64,000 bases of DNA from Roseimicrobium gellanilyticum (GTDB lineage: Bacteria > Verrucomicrobiota > Verrucomicrobiia > Verrucomicrobiales > Verrucomicrobiaceae), in contig NZ_QNRR01000002.1 of NCBI RefSeq assembly GCF_003315205.1, positions 404,881-468,880 of the forward strand. Reading direction: 5' to 3'. Every line of letters begins with the position of its first letter. The first letter of the stretch is position 1. The notes under the pieces were generated by a model. The model did no database searches and was not told the DNA's origin. It was given only the letters and a program-made list of their open reading frames with translations. Made by a program: the position numbers and the translations under genes. Of the stretch, positions 17,753 through 26,311 are shown piece by piece.

Positions 17753-18835
17753 CTAGTGCTTCAGGAACTCGTCCAGAGCTCCGCGGGTCACGCGGTAGGC
17801 ACTGCCGATTTTTTTACCCTTGAGGTCACCGGAGTCGATGCTGGCAATCACGTCCGCCTCAGTCACACCGAGGACTCCTGCGACCTGTGCGGGCGTCAGG
17901 ATTTCCGGCAGACCTGCCCCAGCAGCGGCAGGGGCGCCGGCCGCTGCTGCGGGAGCGCCACCAGGCAGGGGAGGAGGTCCACCACCAGGGCTCAGATTCG
18001 TGGACTTCATCATCTCCTGCGCCATGGCGAAGCCCATGGCCATCTCGGCAGGAGCACCCGCGCCACCACCCTTGGCCATGCCTTCGGCCATCTGGAATTT
18101 GACGTAGTCGTTCAGATTGCCGATCGCGCTCATGCTGGAGCGCTTGTCAATGGCCTGCTCCACTTCCGGCGGCACGCTGGCATTTTCCAGGATGAAGCTG
18201 GTGAACTCGATGCCGTACTTGCTCTGCAGCGCGGGATTGATCGCGGGCAGGAGTGCTTCACCCATTTCCGCGTAGCGGGTGGCGAGGTCCAGCACTGGGA
18301 TCTTCGCAGAGGCCAGGGCGTCGCTGAAGATGCTCACCAGGCGCGAGCGCATGGTATCGGCAAATTCATCCAGACGGAAATGATGGTCGGAGCCGGCCAC
18401 TTCCTTGAGGAAGAGCTTCGGATCCACAATGCGGAAGTCGAAGGTGCCGAAGGCGCGCACACGCACGATGCCGAAGTCCTGGTCGCGCATCATGATGGGG
18501 TTGCTCGTGCCCCACTTGTTCCCCGTGAAGAGACGCGTGGTCACGTAGTACACATCCGCCTTGAAGGGGGACTCAAAGCCATATTTCCAGCCCTTCAGGG
18601 TGCTGAGGATCGGAATATTGTCGGTCGTCAGCGTGTGCTTGCCGGGGCCGAAGGTGTCGCCGAACTGGCCGAGGTACACGAACTGCGCCACTTGCGACTC
18701 GCGCACGATGAGCTGGGCGCCGCGCTTGATTTCCTTGTCCTCGTCCGGGAAGCGCCAGGAGAGCGTATCACGGCTGTCGTCCGTCCACTGGATGATTTCC
18801 AGGAACTGTCCTTTGAGATAATCCATCAGGCCCAT
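17753..18835 (-). CDS. SPFH/virion-core-like protein with C-terminal excisionase-type HTH
   Basis: A protein of 360 residues. Residues about 1-230 match the SPFH (band 7) proteins of the virion-core-like group: MGLMDYLKGQFLEIIQW, QLIVRESQVAQFVYLGQFGD, FGPGKHTLTTDNIPIL, FGTFDFRIVDPKLFL. A Gly/Pro/Ala linker (about 285-305) then leads to an HTH of the excisionase/MerR-like class: LTPAQVAGVLGVTEADVIAS with IGSAYRVTRGALDEFLKH. Usual relatives end in a zinc ribbon or GYF domain, so the DNA-binding-type tail is unusual. In this family the SPFH part oligomerises at membranes. The neighbour at 16563 supplies the zinc ribbons. Confidence 0.85.
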   Translation of the reverse strand: MGLMDYLKGQFLEIIQWTDDSRDTLSWRFPDEDKEIKRGAQLIVRESQVAQFVYLGQFGDTFGPGKHTLTTDNIPILSTLKGWKYGFESPFKADVYYVTTRLFTGNKWGTSNPIMMRDQDFGIVRVRAFGTFDFRIVDPKLFLKEVAGSDHHFRLDEFADTMRSRLVSIFSDALASAKIPVLDLATRYAEMGEALLPAINPALQSKYGIEFTSFILENASVPPEVEQAIDKRSSMSAIGNLNDYVKFQMAEGMAKGGGAGAPAEMAMGFAMAQEMMKSTNLSPGGGPPPLPGGAPAAAAGAPAAAGAGLPEILTPAQVAGVLGVTEADVIASIDSGDLKGKKIGSAYRVTRGALDEFLKH

Positions 18836-18932
18836 GGTCGTATGCGGTTGGAGTTTGAGTGGGGGAGAGTGTGTGACTGTTGACTGCGGATGATGCGTGA
18901 CGCCATGCCACGCTTACCAGTTTCTCTGTTTG

Positions 18933-19796
18933 TCATCCAGCAAAAGAATGTGACGGCGCACCGACCACATCCGTGTGGGCAACGAAGAGACGGCCGGCGA
19001 GTGGCTCTACGTCGCTGCCGGGTGTGCCGGTGGTGATGTAGAGATCCTTCAACTCAGGACCGCCAAAGGCGCATGCGGTGACTTCGCGGCAGGGAAGCGT
19101 CACCTCTGCCAGGACGGCGCCGGTTTTCGGGTCGAAACACTTCACCGCGCTGCCGTGGCAGAATGCGATCCAGAGCCGGTCCTTGGCATCAATCGTCATG
19201 CCGTCCGGGCTGCCCTGATGATCCGTCGTCTTGAAGGCCACTCGCTCATTGCTGATCTTGCCGGAGTTCCCATCGTAGTCGAAGGCGATAACGTTGCGGC
19301 GGGGGGTATCGATATAATACATCGTGCTCTCATCCGCAGTCCACACGATGCCGTTGCTCACGGTCACGGGGCCGTATTTTTTCTCCACGTGGAGATTTGC
19401 GTGCAGACAGTAGAGCGCGCCGGTGGCCTCACGCTGTGGACCCAGGTGCATGGTCCCAGCCCAGAAGCGCCCGGAGGGATCGCACTTCCCGTCATTGAAG
19501 CGGTTCGTGTCGACGGCGGATTCGGGGTCCACGATGGGCGTGGGATAGCCGGTGTTCTCATCCAGGAAGTAAAATCCCTTGTCTCCGGCAAAGACCATGC
19601 CTCCCTTGCGGCGTGGCACCACCGTGCCGACGCGCTGCTTCACTTGCCAGATGCGTTCTTCCCCAGTCTGCGGGTTGAACGCGATAATCTTGTGGGCTTC
19701 GATGTCCACGTACAGCAGGCGGTCACGGTGCCAGATGGCGCCTTCGCCCCAGTGTGAAACGTGTTTGCCGATGGGTTCAGGTGAGGAAATCTTCAT
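18933..19796 (-). CDS. SMP-30/gluconolactonase family protein
   Basis: A protein of 287 residues forming a six-bladed propeller of the regucalcin/lactonase family. The metal ligands are visible: Glu18 in GEGAIW, Asn148 in SNGI and Asp198 in SPDGMTID. The substrate-pocket motif NRFNDGKCDP is at about 98-107. Family members hydrolyse sugar lactones such as gluconolactone or arabinonolactone. No signal peptide, so cytoplasmic. It stands alone, divergent from the heme-domain gene at 19929; the nearby sugar oxidoreductases make a role in sugar oxidation plausible but unproven. Confidence 0.9.
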   Translation of the reverse strand: MKISSPEPIGKHVSHWGEGAIWHRDRLLYVDIEAHKIIAFNPQTGEERIWQVKQRVGTVVPRRKGGMVFAGDKGFYFLDENTGYPTPIVDPESAVDTNRFNDGKCDPSGRFWAGTMHLGPQREATGALYCLHANLHVEKKYGPVTVSNGIVWTADESTMYYIDTPRRNVIAFDYDGNSGKISNERVAFKTTDHQGSPDGMTIDAKDRLWIAFCHGSAVKCFDPKTGAVLAEVTLPCREVTACAFGGPELKDLYITTGTPGSDVEPLAGRLFVAHTDVVGAPSHSFAG

Positions 19797-19928
19797 GCGA
19801 ATACCCTCAGTTTTAGCGGAAAACGAGCGAGTTGCAAATTGGGGAAGTGATCAGAATTCGTGTCAGGCCTCCCGCCAGTAGTGGCCACGTGATTGAAAAA
19901 ATCACGCTTCCAACTCCGTCGATCTGCC

Positions 19929-22868
19929 ATGGCATGTCGGCTTGCTCAGGGTCTGGCTTTTTTACTTGTGTTTCTTGTCGTGGCACCACCAGCCGGTGCC
20001 CAGCTTGCTAATCTTCCACCTGCACCGTCGTGGCTGGAAGGTGGAAAGAGCTACGAGGTGAAGTTCGAGCATCAGGGCAAGCTCTTGATGAGCGTGCTCT
20101 TTGTGGCGGCGGACAGGGAGGTGGAAGTACAGGTGAACGGCACGAACGTAGGTATTGCCAGCGATGCGGCAAAGGCGGCAAGCCTCAATGTCACGAATCA
20201 CATCCGGCAGGGCTCCAACGCGGTTTCGATTCGTGCCAAAGATGGCGGGCCAGTGAAGGTGGCAGCATTGTTGGAACTCAATGGTGACCTCTCAGTGAGG
20301 CGCTGGATCTTCACGGACGCCTCGTGGTCTGCTCCCGGAGGCAATGGTAAGGTGGTGATCGGGAGCTTGACGAACGCTGATCCAGCCACGGATCCTTTCA
20401 ACTTCAAACAGACCTTCGATGCGTACAACAGCTGGCAGCTCGCGAAGCGGGACCAGCAGAGTCAGGCCACCGATCCTTCGGGCTTCAGGTTGCCCCCGGG
20501 GTTCAAGGTGGAACTCATCCGCTCGGCTCTGCCAGAAGAAGGTTCGTGGGTGGCCATGACCTTTGACCCGAAGGGGCGGGCCATTCTTGCCATGGAGAAG
20601 AAGGGCCTGCTCCGCGTGGACCCGGATGGAAAGACTCAAGTCATTGAGGATACTCTTCTGGAGTGCCGTGGTCTGGTGCATGCTCACGGCTACCTCTATG
20701 CGCACGCGAACAACACCAAGGCTCTCTGTCGCCTGCGCGACAACGATGGTGATGGCGTGCTGGAGGAGAAGCAGGAACTCATGCGCACCGAGGGAGGGGT
20801 GGGACATGGTCGCAATCACATCAAGCTAGGCCCCGATGGGAACATCTGGGTGGTGAATGGGAACAATGTGCTGCTGCCCAGCCCGCTCGCGGCTTCATCT
20901 CCCCTGCGCAATTACGCTTCCGATCAGCCGCTGCCGAATCCTTGGGATCCGGTGATGTTTGATGGTACGGTGGAACTCCCCGCCGGTCACGTGCTCTGTG
21001 TGAGTCCGGACGGGAGCACGGTGGAACTCATCGCTGGCGGGTTGCGCAACGCACTCGACATCGCCTTCAATCGCGAGGGTGAGCTATTCACGTTTGATGC
21101 GGATATGGAGCGTGACGTGGGTGCCTCATGGTACATGCCAACCCGGGTGTTGCACGTGGTGTCCGGAGCTGACTTTGGCTGGAGGCGTGGTACAGGGAGG
21201 TTCCCTGCGTGGTATGCGGACACGCTTCCGAGCGTTGTGGACATCGGACTGTCATCGCCCACCGCCATCTTCTTTGGTTATGGCGGCAAGATGCCGGCAA
21301 AATACCAGGACGCGCTTTTCATCTGCGACTGGTCGTATGGTCGCATCATCGCGGTGCATCTCAGGCCCGACGGCGCAACTTACAAGGGAGAACAGGAGAC
21401 TTTTATCACGGGACGCCCGCTCAATGTGACGGATGGCTGCATCGGTCCCGATGGGGCGATGTGGTTTACCACGGGAGGAAGGGGAACGCAGAGCGGCCTG
21501 TATCGCATCACCTACAGAGGTGATGCCGAGATTCCGGCAATGACGAAGAGCGCTGCACCACTCCGCGACCTGCGTCATCGTTTGGAAGCGTTCCATGGTG
21601 GCATTCCCGACGGGCAAGTGGAGGATGCGCTGGCATTGGCGTCCGGCAATCTCGGGCATCAGGACCGCTTCATTCGACACGCTGCACGTCTTGCCCTGGA
21701 GCAGATCCCCCTGGACCTGTGGAAGGAGAAGATACTCAATGAAAAGCAGGCTGGGTCCTGGAAGCACCTCACCGGGCTACTGGCTCTGGCAAGGGTGGGG
21801 GAGCCTGGTATGATGTCTCATGGGATGGTGTCCTTGGAACGGGTGTCATGGAAATCGCTCGACGAGGAGCGGAAACTGGCCGCGCTGCGTGTCATGGGCG
21901 TGATGCTCGCGCGCTGGGGAGATCCAGAAGAGTCCTGCCGCGGAAGACTCCTGGGGCTGCTGGAGTTCCAGTACCCGGCCAAGTCATTTCCAGTGAACCA
22001 GGAGCTTTGCCGGCTGCTGATTCGATTGAAGTCTACCACGGTGTTGGAGAAGAGTGTGAAGCTGCTGGGCGCTGCGAAGACATCGGAAGAGATTCTTTTC
22101 TACCCCCTGCATCTTCGGTATCTCAAGGATGGCTGGAGCATGGCTTCACGACGTGCGGTATTTGAAGCGTTGAATCGCGCGGAAAAGTTCAATGGCGCCA
22201 GTGCTTACTTCAAGGCCATTCAAGACATCCGGAGCGAGCTCGCCGCAGCGACACCTCCCGCGGAAGCTTTGGAGCTTGCGGCTTTGATCCATCTGCCCAA
22301 GCCCGTTGCCCTTGCCCCGCACGCCATGCCTGGTCACACATTCAAGGCGTGGAAGGTCGAAGACCTGGAACCGCGTCTGGCACAGGTGGGGCAGGGGAGA
22401 TCCTTTGAGAGGGGAAAGGCGGCCGCCATCAGCGCACAGTGCGTGTTCTGTCATAAAATGAGCAACGACACGGCCCTGCCCGCAGGTGTGTTCGGCCCGG
22501 AACTCGTGCAGGTATCCGCGCGCTTCAGCCGCCGGGACCTTTTGGATCACATTCTGAATCCTTCAAAGGTCATCGATGAGAAGTTCCTCTTCGTCACCAT
22601 CACGCGAAATGATGGTACTCAGATCACCGGTAGTCTTGAGAGTGAGGATGATGAGCGTGTGACCTTGAAGCCCAATCCGCTGTCGCCCGAGACCGTAGAA
22701 GTGGGCAAGACGCTGGTCAAAAAACGCGAGGTGTCCACCGTTTCCCCCATGCCAGTGGGGCTCGTGAACGGCTTGCGTGTAGAGCAATTGCTGGATCTCC
22801 TTGCGTTCATCGAAGCGGGAGGTGACCCCACACACGCCAACTTCAAAAAGCTTCCTCCTGCGCCATGA
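19929..22868 (+). CDS. PVC-type protein: propeller, HEAT-like and CxxCH heme domains
   Basis: About 979 residues from the ATG giving MACRLAQGLAFLLVFLVVA, a signal peptide ending in PPAGAQ. Regions in order: a beta-sandwich (about 20-170); a membrane-bound-dehydrogenase-type propeller with RLPPGFKVELIRSALPEEGS, GGVGHGRNHIKLGPDGNIW and FICDWSYGRIIAVHL; a helical HEAT-like region (about 560-800); and a C-terminal heme c domain with CVFCH of the Pirellula/Verrucomicrobium type. These proteins are thought to oxidise carbohydrates in the periplasm with electrons passing to the heme. A TTG at 19893 would add 12 residues, but it lies inside a 7-bp hairpin (19888-19906). It is coupled to the next gene by an ATGA overlap. 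Confidence 0.85.
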   Translation: MACRLAQGLAFLLVFLVVAPPAGAQLANLPPAPSWLEGGKSYEVKFEHQGKLLMSVLFVAADREVEVQVNGTNVGIASDAAKAASLNVTNHIRQGSNAVSIRAKDGGPVKVAALLELNGDLSVRRWIFTDASWSAPGGNGKVVIGSLTNADPATDPFNFKQTFDAYNSWQLAKRDQQSQATDPSGFRLPPGFKVELIRSALPEEGSWVAMTFDPKGRAILAMEKKGLLRVDPDGKTQVIEDTLLECRGLVHAHGYLYAHANNTKALCRLRDNDGDGVLEEKQELMRTEGGVGHGRNHIKLGPDGNIWVVNGNNVLLPSPLAASSPLRNYASDQPLPNPWDPVMFDGTVELPAGHVLCVSPDGSTVELIAGGLRNALDIAFNREGELFTFDADMERDVGASWYMPTRVLHVVSGADFGWRRGTGRFPAWYADTLPSVVDIGLSSPTAIFFGYGGKMPAKYQDALFICDWSYGRIIAVHLRPDGATYKGEQETFITGRPLNVTDGCIGPDGAMWFTTGGRGTQSGLYRITYRGDAEIPAMTKSAAPLRDLRHRLEAFHGGIPDGQVEDALALASGNLGHQDRFIRHAARLALEQIPLDLWKEKILNEKQAGSWKHLTGLLALARVGEPGMMSHGMVSLERVSWKSLDEERKLAALRVMGVMLARWGDPEESCRGRLLGLLEFQYPAKSFPVNQELCRLLIRLKSTTVLEKSVKLLGAAKTSEEILFYPLHLRYLKDGWSMASRRAVFEALNRAEKFNGASAYFKAIQDIRSELAAATPPAEALELAALIHLPKPVALAPHAMPGHTFKAWKVEDLEPRLAQVGQGRSFERGKAAAISAQCVFCHKMSNDTALPAGVFGPELVQVSARFSRRDLLDHILNPSKVIDEKFLFVTITRNDGTQITGSLESEDDERVTLKPNPLSPETVEVGKTLVKKREVSTVSPMPVGLVNGLRVEQLLDLLAFIEAGGDPTHANFKKLPPAP

Positions 22869-23977
22869 GCAAGAAATACCGGGTAGGCATCATTGGCTCC
22901 ACGAACAAGGGCAACTACGGCCATGGCATGGACACGGCATTCCAGGGAGTGGATGCATTCGAGCTAGTGGCTCTTGCGGACGATGATCCTGCCGGACTGG
23001 CTGCCACCGGGAAGCGGCTGGGCATCGCGCGCCAGTATGCGGACTACCGTGAGATGCTTGGCAAAGAGAAGCTGGACATCGTTGGCATCGGTCCTCGTTG
23101 GCTGACACAGCGAGTCGCCATGGTCACTGCGGCTGCAGAAGTGGGTTGCCATGTGTTCGTGGAAAAGCCGCTCGCAGCGTCGCTGAAGGATTCAGACGTA
23201 ATGCTGGCAGCCTGCGAACGCGCGAAGGTGAAAGCCATGATGGCGCACCAGCTCCATGTGCTGCCTCCCGTGAGGCAGGCATTTGCCGAGATCAAATCAG
23301 GCAAGTACGGCAAGGTGTTGCGCATGTATGGCCAGCCCTCCGATGATGCTCGTGGAGGTGGGGAAGAGTTGATTGTCCATGGCACGCACTTTTTCGATCT
23401 CATGGTCGATCTGGCGGGTCCACCGCGCTGGGTGAGTGCGCATCTCGCGATGGGGGAGCGTGACGTAACCCTCGCAGACAAGCGCGAAGGCCGCGAACCC
23501 ATCGGCCCCATTGCGGGAGACTCCTGCGCAGTGATGATTGGCTTTGAGCACGGGGTGCGTGGATTCTGGAATTCCACAGCAAACCTCGATGCCGGCGGAG
23601 TCATCTACGGCCTGCTCATCCAGTGTGAAAAGGGAACGATCCACATGCGACCCAGTGGTGAGATCTACATCTATCCCGGACCTGTGATTGAGCCGGAGAA
23701 CGAGAAGCGTGCCTGGCAAAAGTTGTGGGTGGAGTCCTGGCATTTCACGCCCGAGCATCAGCTGCGACCGCTGAAGGACTTTGTCCATAGGGGAAACAAG
23801 CTACTACTGGAGGGATTCCTGGCGGCCATTGAGAAAGATGCCGAGCCACCTGCGAGCATGCGGACAGCAGGCTACATTACGGAAATCATCCAGGGTGCCT
23901 ATGCCTCTCACCTTGCCGGAGGGAAACGTCTGGCCATTCCGCTGGAAGATAGAAAACATCCGCTGGAGGTGGCGTGA
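22865..23977 (+). CDS. Gfo/Idh/MocA family oxidoreductase
   Basis: A protein of 370 residues without a signal peptide. N-terminal Rossmann strand YRVGIIGSTNKGNYGHGMD, acidic strand-2 end LVALADDDP, and the EKP motif HVFVEKPLAAS. The C-terminal domain has GGEELIVHGTHFFDLMVDLA. Its ATG overlaps the stop of the heme-domain gene (ATGA), so the pair is translated together. That places a cytoplasmic NAD(P)-dependent sugar-type oxidoreductase beside a periplasmic heme protein, suggesting successive steps in degrading one carbohydrate. The GSTNKGNYG loop replaces the common GxGxxG, a known variation. Confidence 0.88.
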   Translation: MSKKYRVGIIGSTNKGNYGHGMDTAFQGVDAFELVALADDDPAGLAATGKRLGIARQYADYREMLGKEKLDIVGIGPRWLTQRVAMVTAAAEVGCHVFVEKPLAASLKDSDVMLAACERAKVKAMMAHQLHVLPPVRQAFAEIKSGKYGKVLRMYGQPSDDARGGGEELIVHGTHFFDLMVDLAGPPRWVSAHLAMGERDVTLADKREGREPIGPIAGDSCAVMIGFEHGVRGFWNSTANLDAGGVIYGLLIQCEKGTIHMRPSGEIYIYPGPVIEPENEKRAWQKLWVESWHFTPEHQLRPLKDFVHRGNKLLLEGFLAAIEKDAEPPASMRTAGYITEIIQGAYASHLAGGKRLAIPLEDRKHPLEVA

Positions 23978-24009
23978 CGCATCGCTTGATCCTGCAAGGC
24001 GATGGACAG

Positions 24010-26310
24010 TTATGTGGGCGATACCACGGTCTTGCCTGATGGGTCCCACTCCACGCCCAGCGCAAGGTTCTGTTCCTGCGGATTGGCCACCAGCCACTCC
24101 GCCACAGGAGTGGTGACGAGTTCTTCGATGCGGCGCTGCAAGGGGCGAGCTCCGTACACCGGGTCGAAGCCGCGCTCACTGACCACACGAATCATGGTAT
24201 CACTGATGCGCAGCGAGATGCTGCGGTCACGCAACCCCTCGCGTTCTTCGAGGCTGGCGAGTTCGCGCCGGGCGATCTGTTCCACGGCCTCCTTGTTGAG
24301 CGGATCAAAGGTTACCACCTGATCCAAGCGGTTGAAGAATTCGGGACGGAAGAACTGGGTGACGGCTGCACTGTCCACTCGTGCGCCCTCTGTGAGGGCA
24401 TCCGGTGTGAAGCCGGGCGCGCCACCTTTGCGTGTGCCCAGATTGGACGTCATGATGATGACGGTGCTGCGGAACCATGTGGTGCGTCCCAGGGCATCTG
24501 TGAGCCTCCCTTCCTCGAAGACATTCATCAGCGTGTCGAAGACCTCCGGGGATGCTTTCTCCACCTCGTCGAAGAGAAGCACGCCGAACGGATTCTGCCG
24601 CATGCGCTTCACCAGGTCGGAAGGCTCGCCGAAGGGATCTCCCAGCAGGCGGCGCGCGGCGTCGTAGCCGCTGTACTCGCTCATGTCGAGTCTCACGAGA
24701 CGGTCGGTGGCCTTGCGATTGGGAAAGAGGTAGTCGCCGAGCAGCTTCGCGAGCTGTGTCTTGCCGGTCCCGGTGGGGCCGGTGAAAAGGAGCACGGCGA
24801 GCGGGCGATCCGGATCGTTCAGACCTGCCTTGAATTTCAAGACCGCCCGGCACACGGCATCTACCGCATGCGGTTGCGAGACAAGGCGCTCGCTGAACCA
24901 GCCCTGCAGCGCGGTAGGATTGAGCAGGCGGCTTTCGTCGAGCAGTTCCTCGGGTAAGCCCGTGGCTGCGGCGAAGCCACGCCGCACGTCGGTGAGGTGG
25001 ACTACTCCTGCGCCGTGCTCCTGCGCCTTCGCCGCGGCATCGTTCATGTAGGTGAGCGGTGTGGCGGGAAACCCCGCATAGGGAAGGAAACGACGGCAAA
25101 GACGTCCTGCCTCACTCGCCGCTTCCTGGACGAACTCCAGGCGATGCTTCGCGCTGAGAGTCACGGCAGCGTGTTGCAGGATCGATTTCTCACTCTCTGC
25201 CGACAGCGCATCCAGTCTGACCATGCTGAAGGCATCGAGGAAGGATGGTAGAGTACGCTCACAGGCTTCTACCTCCTCTGGTGTGGCCTCCACCACCACG
25301 CGTAGCTCCTGGAATCGGAGATAAGGCACGAGAAAAGCGGCCAGACTGCTCTCAGGCGTGGTGCCGCCCAGGCGCATGAGTTCCTGCAGGCTCTCAATAC
25401 ACAGAACTCCATTCACATCCCGGATCTCGCGGATGACGTCCTCCAGTCTTTCCTGCCACTGGCCCAGCCAGCGCATACCGGCGATGATACGCGCGCCACT
25501 GGTAATCCAGAACCGATGCTCCTTCGCGCTGTCCTCCTCTTCTGTGGCCGTGAAGCGCGAGAGACGGCGGATGGCCTCCAGTAGTACTGCGCTCTTGCCA
25601 CAACCGGACTTGCCCACGAGCAGGATGTTCCCGGTCTTCTGTGCCAGGCGGTTGGCAAGGTCATTGATGGGCAGTTCCCGCTCCAGGGGCCATGTACGCA
25701 CAGTTCGCCGCAGCGCGACTGCATCAACCGGATCGGCGATCTGGACGAGGGAATCCGCTTCCATGCGAAATGCCCTCTCTTTTCGACGTCGGGGGCTGAA
25801 TGAGATGGCATCCAACACACAAGGGCCGGGCGGGAGGAAGCGTAGCAGTTGAGCTGGTGTGAGCCCTTTCAGAGCTTGTCTCGCGTAGTGCAGCGCCATC
25901 TCATCGACACGTTCGCCACTGCTCACATCGAATTCGACATCGAGTCCCGGAATGAGCGCGCAAATCAGACCGCTTTCGCGTTTGCCCACCACGTAGGGAA
26001 GTCTCAGCGTCACCGGTTCGGCGCAGGGCACAACGCGCCTTCTGCCCGTGGGTCCGGGAGGGGTGGTGTATTCCGGCACGGCCTGAATTTTCACCGTGCG
26101 CAGGGTGGGCTCCAGAAAGTCCGGCTCCGGCAACGCGTCATTCTCGCTGCCGTCTACGCCACGCAGATAGTCCTTCAGCTCATGCAGCACGGCTCCACGC
26201 GAGGGGCCGCTTGCAGTTCCCGAGCTGGAGAGTTCATCCAGAAGGCGGCCGCTCCACAGGTCTTCGCGAGCCTGCCAGAGGACGAGGGGGTATCGATAGG
26301 TGCGCGGCAT
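24010..26310 (-). CDS. ClpB-like double-AAA+ ATPase A (766 aa)
   Basis: Third gene of the AAA+ operon. Residues about 1-215 are an unrecognised N-terminal domain, not Clp-N. Ring 1 (D1) has Walker A GKSGCGKS (233-240), but Walker B reads VLCIES (302-307) instead of hhhhDE, and no Arg finger is seen. Ring 2 (D2) is canonical ClpB: Walker A GPTGTGKT (511-518), Walker B LLFDE (Asp581, Glu582), sensor 1 TSN, Arg finger Arg661 in PEFFNRLD, and sensor 2 GAR (720-722). There is no middle-domain coiled coil. Probably an unfoldase or remodeller powered by D2. The ATG at 26310 follows the stop of the upstream gene by one base; an in-frame start at 26361 is less likely. Confidence 0.85.
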   Translation of the reverse strand: MPRTYRYPLVLWQAREDLWSGRLLDELSSSGTASGPSRGAVLHELKDYLRGVDGSENDALPEPDFLEPTLRTVKIQAVPEYTTPPGPTGRRRVVPCAEPVTLRLPYVVGKRESGLICALIPGLDVEFDVSSGERVDEMALHYARQALKGLTPAQLLRFLPPGPCVLDAISFSPRRRKERAFRMEADSLVQIADPVDAVALRRTVRTWPLERELPINDLANRLAQKTGNILLVGKSGCGKSAVLLEAIRRLSRFTATEEEDSAKEHRFWITSGARIIAGMRWLGQWQERLEDVIREIRDVNGVLCIESLQELMRLGGTTPESSLAAFLVPYLRFQELRVVVEATPEEVEACERTLPSFLDAFSMVRLDALSAESEKSILQHAAVTLSAKHRLEFVQEAASEAGRLCRRFLPYAGFPATPLTYMNDAAAKAQEHGAGVVHLTDVRRGFAAATGLPEELLDESRLLNPTALQGWFSERLVSQPHAVDAVCRAVLKFKAGLNDPDRPLAVLLFTGPTGTGKTQLAKLLGDYLFPNRKATDRLVRLDMSEYSGYDAARRLLGDPFGEPSDLVKRMRQNPFGVLLFDEVEKASPEVFDTLMNVFEEGRLTDALGRTTWFRSTVIIMTSNLGTRKGGAPGFTPDALTEGARVDSAAVTQFFRPEFFNRLDQVVTFDPLNKEAVEQIARRELASLEEREGLRDRSISLRISDTMIRVVSERGFDPVYGARPLQRRIEELVTTPVAEWLVANPQEQNLALGVEWDPSGKTVVSPT

Positions 26311-26311
26311 G

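Noticed and set aside
19888-19906. 7-bp hairpin CGTGATT/AATCACG as a terminator or operator
   Set aside because: Short, AT-rich and without T-run; it may only bear on start choice for the heme-domain gene.
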